A stretch of DNA of 64,000 nt, from the NCBI GenBank assembly GCA_016707285.1, contig JADJIA010000003.1, positions 620,001-684,000 of the forward strand, in the 5' to 3' direction. A program made the translations under genes and the position numbers. This DNA is from Ignavibacteriales bacterium (GTDB lineage Bacteria; Bacteroidota; Ignavibacteria; Ignavibacteriales; Ignavibacteriaceae). Positions 16,734 through 25,744 of this stretch are shown in pieces. Numbering within the stretch: the stretch's first letter is position 1; each line of letters starts with the position of its first letter. The notes under the pieces are model-generated. The model ran no database searches. It had not been told where the DNA came from and saw nothing but the letters and a program-made list of their open reading frames with translations.

Positions 16734-18979
16734 TCACCTGCAAAGCACCATCTTAATCGTCCTGCTATATCCTGTTGAGGTCAATCTGAATATATATATG
16801 CCTGAGGGGAGGGCGTTGGCATTAAAGTCGAATGAATAAAATCCCACCTTTAATTCTTCATTTACAATCACTGAAATTTCTCTTCCCAGAATGTCATATA
16901 CAACTCCTTTTGTGAATCCCGGTTTTGCGAGATCAAATTTTATCGTTGTTGTTGGATTAAACGGATTTGGGTAGTTATAGTATAATGCAGTGGTGAGAGG
17001 AATTAGAGTTTGTGGCGGATAGGTTGTTGTATCGGGAGTTATTGATGTGGTTGTATCCTCAATAATAAACAGATGACTTGATTTATTGTCAGTATTTAGA
17101 TAAAGTCTGAAATCACCAACAAATTGAAGATCTGTTGGATGAATAAATGGTGTGTAACTGTAAATTTTTCTTTTTGATCCATCGGGGTACCAAAGCCAGA
17201 CATCCTTGTCGTCCTTAATTGCAATCACACCTTTAGAATTAAGTGTCCAGGGGCCCAAACCTGAAAATTGTGGAGATGATGGGCTGGCTCTTTTCCTCCA
17301 GGTTACACCGTAATCAGTGGATTCAAAAAAGCCATAATACTCACTTTTAGCAACAATCCATCCTCCGGGGGCTGCCTTAATTGGATTCCCGGGGAACCAG
17401 ACACTTACCGAGTCTGGAAAGATGGGTGACCAGGTAGTTGCGGTATCGAAGCTGATGTAAATTGAAGAATCTGCAGTGCCTACAAGCGCCTTTTTCTCCG
17501 GAAGCGCAACAAACTTAGTGATCTCTTTTGTCAGGACTTTTTGGGTAATGGAATAATTATTCCCTGAAAAAGTAACAATAAATGCCCTGAATTCGGGTGT
17601 CATGGAATATTTATCGGCTATGGCAACAAATGATGAATCACTTAAAGTTGTAGCGTCAGTAAACTTGTAATTCTCCAGAGTAAGCCGGGTCTGCCATGAT
17701 CGACCGGTATCTTTAGACAATACGAGATCGATGTGATAGGTGCTTGGATTGGGGTATTGATGTGAATACCTGCTCGCAGCGACGACAGCGAGTCCGTTTT
17801 TATTTAACAAAGGGAAACAATCTCTTTCAAGTCTGGTAGGGAAAGCAGCTTTTCGCCAGGTTTTTCCACCATCAGTTGTACTCTCACCCTCACCCGTTAT
17901 CGCTATATTTGAATCAGCCCAGTGTGAGACATCCGAAAGAAGATGGTATTTAGAGACATCAGTGCGCTGAAGAGGAGATCCTTGCAAAATTGAAAAGGTA
18001 CCCCTGTCTCCAACTGCAACTGCATATTCCGGTGATGACATGGCGAGTGAATTAAAATACCTGTCTTCATTTGACATATATGGCAAGGTCGCAATTGTTG
18101 TAAAATGTTTGCAGGTGTCGGTTGATCTGGATAAGTATGGATTTTGATACATGTAAACAGAACCATCCGCTAATTTTAAAGCATCACTTAATTTTCTTGA
18201 AAAACTTTTTTGAGCGAATGCCACCCAGGTCAGGCCTTTGTCTGTCGTTTTGTAAAGAGTGTCATTCGAAGCTGCCATGAGCGCGAGCGATGGGCTGAAC
18301 TGAAAAATGTCCGAAGAGAATTTTGCGTTAATTACAGTCCATGTTAAACCGAGATCGGATGATCTGTACAGACTTGTTGAAGTAGTTGCCAAATCACTCC
18401 TCCATTTAACATGGTAACAGATGATTGTGTCATGCTGTCCGGCAAATCTCTGCCTGTCCAGTTAACCCCGCTGTTAGTGGTCACAAAAATGTCATGGAAA
18501 AGGGTTTGATAGCCAAATTTCGCAATTCCATATAAGGAATCACCAAAGCTGAGAGAATAGCTGTTATACATCGTGGACCAACTTGTAGAAGCAAGCTCTT
18601 TCCTCGAGAAAGTCCCACCTCCATCGGTTGTAACAAACAATTCTCCATATATATTTAGGCCAACCCATCTAAGAGGGGTTATGACAATGAGCTCTTTTAT
18701 TGCCCTGCCCCAGGGTTGTTCAGGGTAAAAGCTCCATGTCAATCCACCATCATACGATTTGCACATACGACTCTCGGTTAATACAGCTACAAATGTGTTC
18801 CCCTCGATATGGCGGACAATATCGAAGGAATATTCGATTGGATTGGGTGCAAGTAACTCGTGGCTTATGGCAGGCACCTGCGCGGACGCAGTAAACAGGA
18901 ATCCTGTTATGGTCAGAATGAGGAATAAAATTCTCAAATTCGATTGTTGAAAAGTGAAACTCTTATTTTTGAGTAACAT
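16734..18979 (-). pseudogene. Frameshifted gene for a secreted Asp-box/BNR-repeat protein with type IX sorting domain
   Basis: Two overlapping minus-strand frames together make one ~750-residue protein. The upstream frame (from ATG at 18979, ending 18344) carries the signal peptide (LRILFLILTITGFLFTASAQ) and Asp-box repeats such as SYDGGLTWSFY. The downstream frame (from ~18392) continues them (SSDLGLTWTV, TTDKGLTWVAF, STDYGVTWRKR) and ends in a sorting domain (NYPNPFNPTTTIKFDL to LPSGIYIFRLTSTGYS). The break is near 18391-18393: adding one A to the plus-strand AAA restores reading through ...NGGVILATTSTSL. So a single-base deletion in a homopolymer, real or a sequencing error, is the simplest cause. 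Repeats like these form sialidase-type propellers; no catalytic role is evident. Confidence 0.78.
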
Positions 18980-19124
18980 ACCTTTTCCCTCGCCTATATT
19001 TTTACTGATGTTGTGAAACTTACGAATATTTATTGATTTAGTCAAGCGCAGCATAGGGACTGCCTCATACTTCGCTTCTATTTCAGAATGATCAATTTTT
19101 TGCTGATATTTATGTCGTTAACTC

Positions 19125-19575
19125 TTAGAGTAAATATACTCCTGCAAGTACCAGATTTATCGTTGTTTTGTGTCTTCCTGCAGTTTTATACTCATTAACC
19201 AGCTGTTTTATCAATCTCCCTGTTATGTCGTATAGTTTAATTGTTACATATCCCTCTTCCGGCAGTGCATATTCAATTATTGATGAACTGTTAAACGGGT
19301 TTGGGTAGTTTTGTGACAGCTCGGTTGTCTCTGGTAAAACAGGTTCTTCGGCTGTAACAGATGTTAGAGTAGAATCAAGTGTAAACTTGTGAACAGATTG
19401 AAAGTTGGTGTGGACATACAAAATATTAGAACCAACAAATTGATCGAAGTGACCTCTGTAGTGGAAAAATTTGTGATTTTGTGAACGGGGGTGGGGATAT
19501 CGATTGCGAATTCAGGATGACTTGGGCGGGTCTAGTCCAAGTTATTCCATCTGAAGATTCAGCTTGAGATTTTTG
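19125..19575 (-). pseudogene. Remnant of a tandem paralogue: Asp-box repeat and sorting-domain fragment
   Basis: On the minus strand a fragment encodes FVGSNILYVHTNFQSVHKF and then a sorting-domain core (ELSQNYPNPFNSSSIIEYAL, VTIKLYDITGRLIKQL). It stops early at NLVLAGVYLL without the usual last strand. About 100 bp upstream, in a different frame, an Asp-box reads SSDGITWTRPAQVILN. The fragment resembles the C-terminal part of the neighbouring frameshifted gene, so it is best read as the decayed end of a tandem duplicate. No intact start, signal peptide or complete repeat set remains. Confidence 0.65.
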
Positions 19576-20202
19576 AAACGCGCGGGGCCGCATGGGAGGG
19601 GTGGGGCGCAGAGCGGGGCGGACACTTTTTAATTTTCATTCTTACATACTACAAAAATGGTTATTGCCAGGATGATTCTTTCAACGAATTGTGGTCGTCT
19701 AACGCCGTTTGGATGGAGGGACGCTGTTTGGGGAAGGGTTTTTGTCTGCGTTGCGAATTGGAGTTTTGGACAACGGTGGGTGTCCGCAGGGTGTGTGTGT
19801 CTGAAAAAGGAGAGTTTTAGAAGCGAACTGTTGTTAAATTCGGAAATATACAATTTTGGGTTATTGTTCCAGCCCTTTCGACCAATGAAAACTTGGGGTT
19901 GGCGGCACGGACAAAAGTTTGTTTATTGTCAGGAGGTGAAGTGACCAGAATGAGAACTCTTTTTTGACCTTTCTCCCTTTTTTGTGTGAACTCGATTCTA
20001 AAGCAGGAAACCAGAACCTCAGATCAGAGCTTGAGTGACTTGAGAAACCAAGTATCTAGTTCTAAAGTTCAAAGTTCTAATAAATTTAAAGAATATTTTC
20101 TGTTTTGCCTTAAATTATTTGGAAGATATATTATTCTGTCTTTATATTTAAGGTATTGATTTTGAAAATTTCTTAATTCTTTAAATTTTGGAAGTACGGG
20201 AA
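19576..20202. other. Gene-free region with a GC-rich patch and weak short-period repeats
   Basis: No convincing gene was found in ~630 bp. The first part (about 19576-19622) is strikingly GC-rich for this genome (GCGCGGGGCCGC, GTGGGGCGCAGAGCGGGGCG). A 95-codon plus-strand frame at 19657-19944 is rich in Trp and Cys, lacks a good RBS and resembles no family I know; I do not call it. About 20005-20081 holds loosely periodic words (TTCTAAAGTTCAAAGTTCTAA and similar). The Lrp promoter must lie in the last ~100 bp; TTATATTT at about 20140-20155 could be part of it. Confidence 0.5.
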
Positions 20203-20649
20203 ATGCTTGACGACATAGATATCAAGGCTCTAAATATATTACAAGACAATGCTAAAGTGAGCAGAAGTCAACTTGCCGAAGTGTTTGGCATGTCGATCCC
20301 TTCAATCAGTGAACGACTTCACAAATTGGAAGACAAAGGGATCATAAAGGGATATTACACAAAAATCGACAGAAAAAAATTCGGTTTTGACATCATGGTA
20401 TTTATCACTGTGATTTCTGAATCATCCTCACAATACGATCATCTGGTGGAAAATGCAGGGAAACACCCCCACATCCTCGAGTGTCATTCCATTCTTGGCG
20501 AGGGAAGTCATATTCTTAAAGCAGTTGTAAAAAATTCGGAAGCTCTCGAAAATTTGCTGGCAGAGATTCAACAGTGGCCCGGTGTTCTTTCAACACGCAC
20601 TTCATTTGTCCTTTCAACTCTGAAAGAGACTACCAAAATAACATTGTAA
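20203..20649 (+). CDS. Lrp/AsnC family transcriptional regulator
   Basis: 148 residues. The N-terminal winged helix-turn-helix reads LDDIDIKALNILQDNAKVSR and SQLAEVFGMSIPSISERLHK. GIIKGYYTKIDRKKFGFDI leads into the RAM ligand-binding domain (GKHPHILECHSILGEGSHIL), with the glycine-containing loop that binds amino acids in the family. I chose ATG 20203, preceded by GTACGGGA, over an upstream in-frame TTG. The gene lies 32 bp before glutamine synthetase on the same strand, which suggests an amino-acid-responsive regulator of nitrogen assimilation. Co-transcription and autoregulation are inferences. Confidence 0.93.
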   Translation: MLDDIDIKALNILQDNAKVSRSQLAEVFGMSIPSISERLHKLEDKGIIKGYYTKIDRKKFGFDIMVFITVISESSSQYDHLVENAGKHPHILECHSILGEGSHILKAVVKNSEALENLLAEIQQWPGVLSTRTSFVLSTLKETTKITL

Positions 20650-20681
20650 TTTTTCAATAATTTAATCACAGGTAAATATAT

Positions 20682-22109
20682 ATGAGTGACAAAAAATCAC
20701 AGATAGAGTCGATTCTTTCCTTTGCGAAGGAAAAAAACATTGAGTTTGTGGATCTTAAATTTATGGATTTCCCCGGGCAGTGGCAGCATGTAACAATTCC
20801 GATGCCTGAATTTGATGAAGGCTCGTTTGAGAACGGATTTGGTTTCGACGGTTCTTCTCTTAGGGGATGGAAAAGAATAAACGAATCAGACATGTTGATT
20901 ATTCCTGATCCTTCAACAATGTTTTTTGATCCTTTCATCAAAGCTCCAACAATGAGTTTGATTTGTGATGTTTATGAACCAGCCACAAGAGAAAAATATT
21001 CCCGCTGTCCTCGCCATATCGCAACAAAAGCAAATGAATTCTTAAAATCGACCGGACTTGCTGATACCGCCTTTTATGGACCTGAAGCAGAATTTTTTGT
21101 ATTTGATGATGTCCGTTTTGAAGTAGGCTCCAATTTCAGCTATTTTGAAGTTGACAGCAACGAGGGTAGATGGAATTCAGGTAGAGCTGAAAATCCAAAC
21201 CTTGGTTACAAAACCAGATATAAAGAGGGATATTTCCCTGTTCCTCCAACTGATAAACTGATGGACCTTCGTAACGAAATGGTTCAGAACCTCATTAATT
21301 GTGGAATTGAAGTGGAAGCTCAGCATCATGAGGTGGCAAGTGGTGGTCAGTGTGAAATTGACATGAAATTTAAACCAATGCTAAAAGCTGCCGATCAGTT
21401 GTTGCTCTTTAAATATGTTGTAAAAAATACAGCAAACGCAAACAACAAAACTGTTACTTATATGCCAAAGCCAATCTATGGCGATAACGGCAGTGGAATG
21501 CATGTGCATGTAAGTCTCTGGAAAGGTGGAAATCCACTTTTTGCGGGTAACGGGTATGCCGGATTAAGTGAAATGGCTCTCTATTTTATTGGTGGACTTT
21601 TAAAACACGCTCCATCACTTCTTGCATTTACAAATCCAACTACCAACAGCTATAAGAGATTGGTACCGGGATATGAAGCACCTGTAAATCTTGCCTATTC
21701 GCAGAGAAACAGAAGTGCATCAATCAGAATTCCAATGTACAACATGTCACCTAAAGCTAAAAGAGTAGAATTCAGATGTCCTGATCCATCTGCAAATCCT
21801 TACCTCGGTTTTGCAGCTATTTTAATGGCAGGAATTGACGGTATCATGAATCGTATCGATCCGGGTGATCCTCTCGATAAAGATATCTATGATATGTCAC
21901 CTGAGGAATTAAAAGATGTTCCATCAACACCACCATCCCTTGAAGCAGCTCTTCAGGCACTCGCAGAAGATCATGATTACCTCACAAGAGGTGATGTCTT
22001 CACTAAAGATGTTATCGAAACATGGATCAACTACAAAATGGATAAGGAAGTTAAGCCAATGGCTCTTCGTCCACATCCGTATGAATATGATATGTATTAT
22101 GATTGTTAA
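20682..22109 (+). CDS. glnA: Glutamine synthetase, type I
   Basis: 475 residues, the usual GSI length. It shows the N-terminal beta-grasp (DLKFMDFPGQWQHVTIPM), GFGFDGSSLRGW, metal-ligand FYGPEAEFFVFDD, QHHEVASGGQCEID, GSGMHVHVSLWKGG, and the Arg-rich active-site loop NRSASIRIPM. The Tyr in DKDIYDMSPEE aligns with the adenylylation site of beta-type GSI, so covalent control is possible. It makes glutamine from glutamate, ammonia and ATP. It follows the Lrp-type regulator by 32 bp, and its 3' end carries a short-period repeat array and then a terminator. Confidence 0.98.
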   Translation: MSDKKSQIESILSFAKEKNIEFVDLKFMDFPGQWQHVTIPMPEFDEGSFENGFGFDGSSLRGWKRINESDMLIIPDPSTMFFDPFIKAPTMSLICDVYEPATREKYSRCPRHIATKANEFLKSTGLADTAFYGPEAEFFVFDDVRFEVGSNFSYFEVDSNEGRWNSGRAENPNLGYKTRYKEGYFPVPPTDKLMDLRNEMVQNLINCGIEVEAQHHEVASGGQCEIDMKFKPMLKAADQLLLFKYVVKNTANANNKTVTYMPKPIYGDNGSGMHVHVSLWKGGNPLFAGNGYAGLSEMALYFIGGLLKHAPSLLAFTNPTTNSYKRLVPGYEAPVNLAYSQRNRSASIRIPMYNMSPKAKRVEFRCPDPSANPYLGFAAILMAGIDGIMNRIDPGDPLDKDIYDMSPEELKDVPSTPPSLEAALQALAEDHDYLTRGDVFTKDVIETWINYKMDKEVKPMALRPHPYEYDMYYDC

Positions 22110-22112
22110 GAA

Positions 22113-22188
22113 CCTCAGAGATTCAGAACTTCAGAGTTTCGGTACTTGAGAGACCAGAGTACCTGAGTACTTGAGAATCTGAGTAGTA
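22113..22188. repeat. Octamer-type array in the glnA 3' region
   Basis: Between the glnA stop and its terminator the DNA reads mostly as 8-bp units: CCTCAGAG, ATTCAGAA, CTTCAGAG, then TACTTGAG, TACCTGAG, TACTTGAG, AATCTGAG, with one 9-bp slip. The words share the CAGAACTTCAGAG theme of the 11 kb array. Confidence 0.75.
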
Positions 22189-22193
22189 GATTT

Positions 22194-22222
22194 AGCCCCG
22201 GAGATTTTCGGGGCTTTTTTAT
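22194..22222 (+). terminator. Rho-independent terminator of glnA
   Basis: AGCCCCG (22194-22200) / CGGGGCT (22209-22215) stem with an 8-nt loop followed by T6. Confidence 0.9.
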
Positions 22223-22355
22223 TTTAAATTGGTGGGGCATTTTGTTCTTATATGGATTTAGTTTTTTATTTGGAATTGAGGACTGGGTATCCTAATAGTA
22301 ATTTTTTCTTTAAATAATTGTAATATTCAGCTTTAAAATTTTGATTATCGGAAAA

Positions 22356-23699
22356 ATGAAAAAGAAGATTCTTGTTGTTGATGATGAAATAGAACTTAGA
22401 AGACTTATTCATAAACTTCTTAAGATGGAAGGGTATGTTGTTTCCGAGGCAAATGATGGTGAAGAAGCTTTTGCAATGATCAAAAAAGATGATTTTTCCG
22501 TTGTTCTTTCTGATATCAAAATGCCAGGTATCTCCGGGATGGATCTTTTATCAATGATCAAAGAGTATGACAGTTCAATTGAAGTTATTATGCTCACAGC
22601 CTACGGCAGGATAGAGGATGGAGTTGACTCAATTAAACGGGGAGCTTTTGACTATATCACCAAAGGGGATGATGACAATAAAATAATTCCGGTGGTTGCG
22701 AAAGCTTTTGAAAAGATTGCACTTAAAAACAAGATTAATCAACTTGAAAAAAGGATCGGTGAGAAATTCTCGTTTGATTCAATTTCAGGAAATTCTGAAA
22801 AAATCAAAGAAGTTCGAGACCTTGCAAAAAAGGTTGCAGCTACTGATGTACCTGTATTAATAAGTGGTGAAACAGGAACGGGTAAAGAGATTCTTGCTCA
22901 AGCAATTCACAATGGAAGCAACCGTTCGCATGCCACTATGGTGACAATCAACTGCTCTGCAATCCCTAAAGATCTTATTGAATCAGAATTATTTGGTTAT
23001 AAAGCCGGTGCTTTTACAGGAGCACTAAAAAATAAAAAAGGTTTATTTGAGGAGGCACACACCGGAACTCTCTTTTTGGATGAGGTTGGTGAACTTGAAC
23101 CTTCTGCTCAATCAAAACTTCTGCGGGTAATTGAAACCAATTCATTCCTCAAGACAGGGGATACCGTTGAAACGAAAGTGGATGTAAGGATTATTGCAGC
23201 CACAAACAGAAATCTTGAGATGGAGATTTCAAAGGGAAATTTTAGATCCGACCTTTTTTACAGACTTAGCGTATTTAATATTCATCTTCCTCCACTCAGA
23301 GAGAGAAGTGAGGATATTTCCCAAATAACAATGGAAATGGTAAATTCACTAAAAATCAAAATGAATTATCCTGAGATAGACATCGATCAGGATTTTATGG
23401 AACTACTCCAAAAATATGATTTCCCCGGTAATATCAGGGAATTGAGGAATATTCTCGAGAGGGCACTTATTTTATCTCAGGATGGCAGACTTACAAAAAA
23501 ACAATTACCCTCTGAACTTCAAAATCAATTCCATTCAAAAGAGGGTGTTGTTACTCTGGAAGAGATCGAAAAAGAACATATTCTTAAAACACTTCAAAGT
23601 TGCGGATTTAATAAAACAAAAACCGCTTCAATTCTTGGTATTGGAGTAGCCACTCTTTATCGAAAACTCGAACATTACGGGATCACAACCGACAAATAA
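22356..23699 (+). CDS. NtrC-family sigma-54-dependent response regulator (predicted Kdp regulator)
   Basis: 447 residues from ATG 22356 (an in-frame TTG lies 15 bp upstream). Receiver domain 1-120: KKILVVDDEIELRR with acidic pocket, phospho-Asp in LSDIKMPGISGM, and LTAYG. AAA+ domain ~140-370: Walker A SGETGTGKE, the sigma-54 contact loop AGAFTGALK, Walker B LFLDEVGEL, and the arginine-finger region FRSDLFYRLSVF. The C-terminal Fis-type HTH is LQSCGFNKTKTASILGIGVA followed by TLYRKLEHYGI. All motifs needed for sigma-54 activation are intact. It lies immediately before the kdp genes, with direct repeats and a -24/-12 promoter in between, and a histidine kinase ends the same locus. It therefore probably replaces KdpE. 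Confidence 0.93.
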   Translation: MKKKILVVDDEIELRRLIHKLLKMEGYVVSEANDGEEAFAMIKKDDFSVVLSDIKMPGISGMDLLSMIKEYDSSIEVIMLTAYGRIEDGVDSIKRGAFDYITKGDDDNKIIPVVAKAFEKIALKNKINQLEKRIGEKFSFDSISGNSEKIKEVRDLAKKVAATDVPVLISGETGTGKEILAQAIHNGSNRSHATMVTINCSAIPKDLIESELFGYKAGAFTGALKNKKGLFEEAHTGTLFLDEVGELEPSAQSKLLRVIETNSFLKTGDTVETKVDVRIIAATNRNLEMEISKGNFRSDLFYRLSVFNIHLPPLRERSEDISQITMEMVNSLKIKMNYPEIDIDQDFMELLQKYDFPGNIRELRNILERALILSQDGRLTKKQLPSELQNQFHSKEGVVTLEEIEKEHILKTLQSCGFNKTKTASILGIGVATLYRKLEHYGITTDK

Positions 23700-23716
23700 T
23701 TCCCCCTCAACCCTGT

Positions 23717-23755
23717 CATTTTGATAGACCCCACTATATCGTTTTGATAGACTCC
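23717..23755 (+). promoter_or_regulatory. Pair of 16-bp direct repeats: candidate enhancer sites for the kdp activator
   Basis: CATTTTGATAGACCCC (23717-23732) and CGTTTTGATAGACTCC (23740-23755) match at 14 of 16 positions and are spaced 23 bp start to start, about two helical turns. Their centre is ~100 bp upstream of the predicted sigma-54 start site, the usual distance for NtrC-type upstream activating sequences. Confidence 0.6.
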
Positions 23756-23813
23756 TGATTTCATCCAATCTAATTTCTTCAATTTAAGAGCAAAAAAACA
23801 CCTTTTTTAACTT

Positions 23814-23829
23814 CGGCACACTTTTAGCA
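23814..23829 (+). promoter_or_regulatory. Predicted sigma-54 (-24/-12) promoter of the kdp operon
   Basis: CGGCACACTTTTAGCA has GGCAC and GC with exactly 10 bp between GG (23815-23816) and GC (23827-23828). Mismatches to consensus are the leading C and the A before GC. Predicted start is about 23840, 16 bp before the first small ORF of the operon. Confidence 0.65.
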
Positions 23830-23855
23830 TCAATAGCTGAAAAACTGAGGAAAAA

Positions 23856-23939
23856 ATGGAAACTTTATTGATGCTCCTTGTTGGAGTCACATTCTTTTAT
23901 TTAATGGACCGTCTCATTTCATTCTTTGAGAAGTTGTAG
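23856..23939 (+). CDS. 27-residue single-span membrane peptide, first gene of the kdp operon
   Basis: The ORF begins METLLMLLVGVTFFYLMD and ends RLISFFEKL. One hydrophobic helix (about residues 3-17) is followed by a short amphipathic, charged tail. An RBS (GAGG) sits 7 bp before the ATG, and the stop is 10 bp before the kdpF start. It is not KdpF, which follows separately. From memory, other kdp operons can carry a comparable tiny ORF before kdpF ending in a C/E-E/D-R/K-L tail, but I cannot verify this. A role as an accessory or stabilising subunit of the Kdp complex is an inference from position, size and topology. Confidence 0.65.
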   Translation: METLLMLLVGVTFFYLMDRLISFFEKL

Positions 23940-23949
23940 GAGTCGGAAA

Positions 23950-24027
23950 ATGATATTGCTCCTTATTCTGAGTATTCTGCTTTTTATTTATCTCTTTTAT
24001 GTGCTGATAAATCCCGAAAAATTCTGA
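23950..24027 (+). CDS. kdpF: Potassium-transporting ATPase small subunit KdpF
   Basis: 25 residues: one transmembrane helix (LLLILSILLFIYLF) ending in YVLINPEKF, the diagnostic NPEKF-type C-terminus of KdpF. KdpF stabilises the KdpABC complex in the membrane. RBS AGGAGTCGG precedes the ATG. The kdpA GTG start lies 1 bp after its stop, consistent with translational coupling. Confidence 0.9.
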   Translation: MILLLILSILLFIYLFYVLINPEKF

Positions 24028-24028
24028 G

Positions 24029-25729
24029 GTGGTTGTGTTTAATGATATTATTGGTGTAGTATTGATATTAATGGTGGTTCATATCGCCGCCTACCCTTTG
24101 GGGAATTATATCAGTCGCGTTTTTAAAGGTGAGCCCGTATTTACAGATTTTATGCGACCATTTGAGGAAAAGATTTACCACCTTTGTGGGATTGACTCAA
24201 GGCATGAGATGGACTGGAAGGGCAATACCAAAGCATTATTGAGATTAAATGCGATTTTTTTTGTCTGGGCGTTTATTATTTTGGTGACCCAGGGAGCTAC
24301 CGGATTTCTTAATCCGGCAAATATAGTCTCCATGGATCCATTTTTAGCTTTTAATACTGCTGCCAGTTTTGTTACAAATACAAACCTGCAGCACTATTCC
24401 GGTGAGACGGGACTCTCATATTTCTCCCAAATAGCAGTCGTTGTTTTTCTTCAATTTGTTTCTGCTGCGTCGGGTATTGCAGTGTTTGCACTCCTCCTTG
24501 TTGGACTTGTCAAACGGCAATCGGGTTTGTTGGGCAATTTTTATTACTTTTTTGTCAGGAGTGCCACAAGGGTACTCCTTCCATTGGCTCTTCTTGTTTC
24601 CCTTTTATTACTTCTTGCGGGAACACCAAACAACTATTCAGAGCCGGTAAGTTATATAAATCTGGAAGGTGACACCACGGTGGTTGCCATGGGTCCGTCG
24701 GCAACAATCACATCAATAAAACAACTTGGTACCAATGGTGGAGGATTTTACGGTACCAACTCGGCACATCCCTTTGAAAATGCAAACTACATTACTAATG
24801 TCATCGAAAACATTTCAATATTATTAATTCCGGTTGCTCTGGTTTTCACTTTTGGATTTTATATCAATCACCGAAAATTGGCAGTATTAGTATTTAGCGT
24901 CATGTCGATGTTATTTATCTTTTTTGTTGTTGGTGCTGTCTATTTTGAGTCGCAGGGGAATCCCTTGATCACCAAAACGGGATTGATGCAGCCCACCGGC
25001 AGTATGGAAGGAAAAGAGACAAGATTTGGACCAATGCTCTCTGCCTTTTGGGGAGTATCAACAACTTCAACCTCAAATGGTTCGGTTAATTCGATGCATG
25101 ACAGTCAGACTCCACTCGCCGGTGGAATTTATATGCTGGATATGATGATAAATGCAATTTATGGCGGAGTTGGAGTTGGGATGCTCAACTTCTTCCTTTT
25201 CATTTTGGTGTCCGCCTTTATTGGGGGATTGATGGTGGGAAGAACGCCTGAATTTCTCGGAAAAAAAATTGAGGCAAAAGAGATTAAAATTGCGGTTTTG
25301 GTGATTTTACTCCATCCAATCCTGATATTGGTTGGATCTGCCATCTCTTCACATTTGATGACAATAAATCCCGAAAATGGTTGGCTGTCAAATGATTCTT
25401 ATCACGGTTTTTCACAAATGTTATATGAATTTACATCGGCTTCAGCTAACAATGGTTCCGGTTTTGAGGGACTTGCCGATAACAATGTTTTTTGGAATGT
25501 AACAACAGGTTTGATGATGTTATTGGGCAGATATATACCGATAATTGGACCTTTGGCGATCGCAGGGTCATTGGCATCCAAAAACTCTGTTCCAAGTTCG
25601 GAAGGTACTTTGGATGCCTCAGGTATGGCATTTGGTGTAATTCTTATTGGTGTCATAATCGTGGTAACAGCATTGTCGTTTTTCCCTGCGCTTTCACTCG
25701 GACCCGTTGCCGAATTTTTATCACTTTAG
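24029..25729 (+). CDS. kdpA: Potassium-transporting ATPase subunit KdpA (channel-like subunit)
   Basis: 566 residues, about ten membrane helices in four repeated M1-P-M2 units. The family features AYPLGNYISRVFKGE, SFVTNTNLQHYSGE, QLGTNGGGFYGTNSAHPFEN, and ASANNGSGFEGL provide the K+ filter loops. KdpA conducts K+ from the periplasm toward the KdpB pump. The start is GTG at 24029 or 24035; no ATG fits the expected N-terminus, and AGGTGG overlaps the first of these. It is followed by kdpB after 15 bp. Confidence 0.97.
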   Translation: MVVFNDIIGVVLILMVVHIAAYPLGNYISRVFKGEPVFTDFMRPFEEKIYHLCGIDSRHEMDWKGNTKALLRLNAIFFVWAFIILVTQGATGFLNPANIVSMDPFLAFNTAASFVTNTNLQHYSGETGLSYFSQIAVVVFLQFVSAASGIAVFALLLVGLVKRQSGLLGNFYYFFVRSATRVLLPLALLVSLLLLLAGTPNNYSEPVSYINLEGDTTVVAMGPSATITSIKQLGTNGGGFYGTNSAHPFENANYITNVIENISILLIPVALVFTFGFYINHRKLAVLVFSVMSMLFIFFVVGAVYFESQGNPLITKTGLMQPTGSMEGKETRFGPMLSAFWGVSTTSTSNGSVNSMHDSQTPLAGGIYMLDMMINAIYGGVGVGMLNFFLFILVSAFIGGLMVGRTPEFLGKKIEAKEIKIAVLVILLHPILILVGSAISSHLMTINPENGWLSNDSYHGFSQMLYEFTSASANNGSGFEGLADNNVFWNVTTGLMMLLGRYIPIIGPLAIAGSLASKNSVPSSEGTLDASGMAFGVILIGVIIVVTALSFFPALSLGPVAEFLSL

Positions 25730-25744
25730 GGGAGCTGAATTAAA

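Noticed and set aside
19657..19944. 95-codon ORF in the gap before the Lrp gene
   Set aside because: No Shine-Dalgarno, odd Trp/Cys-rich composition and no recognisable family; treated as non-coding.
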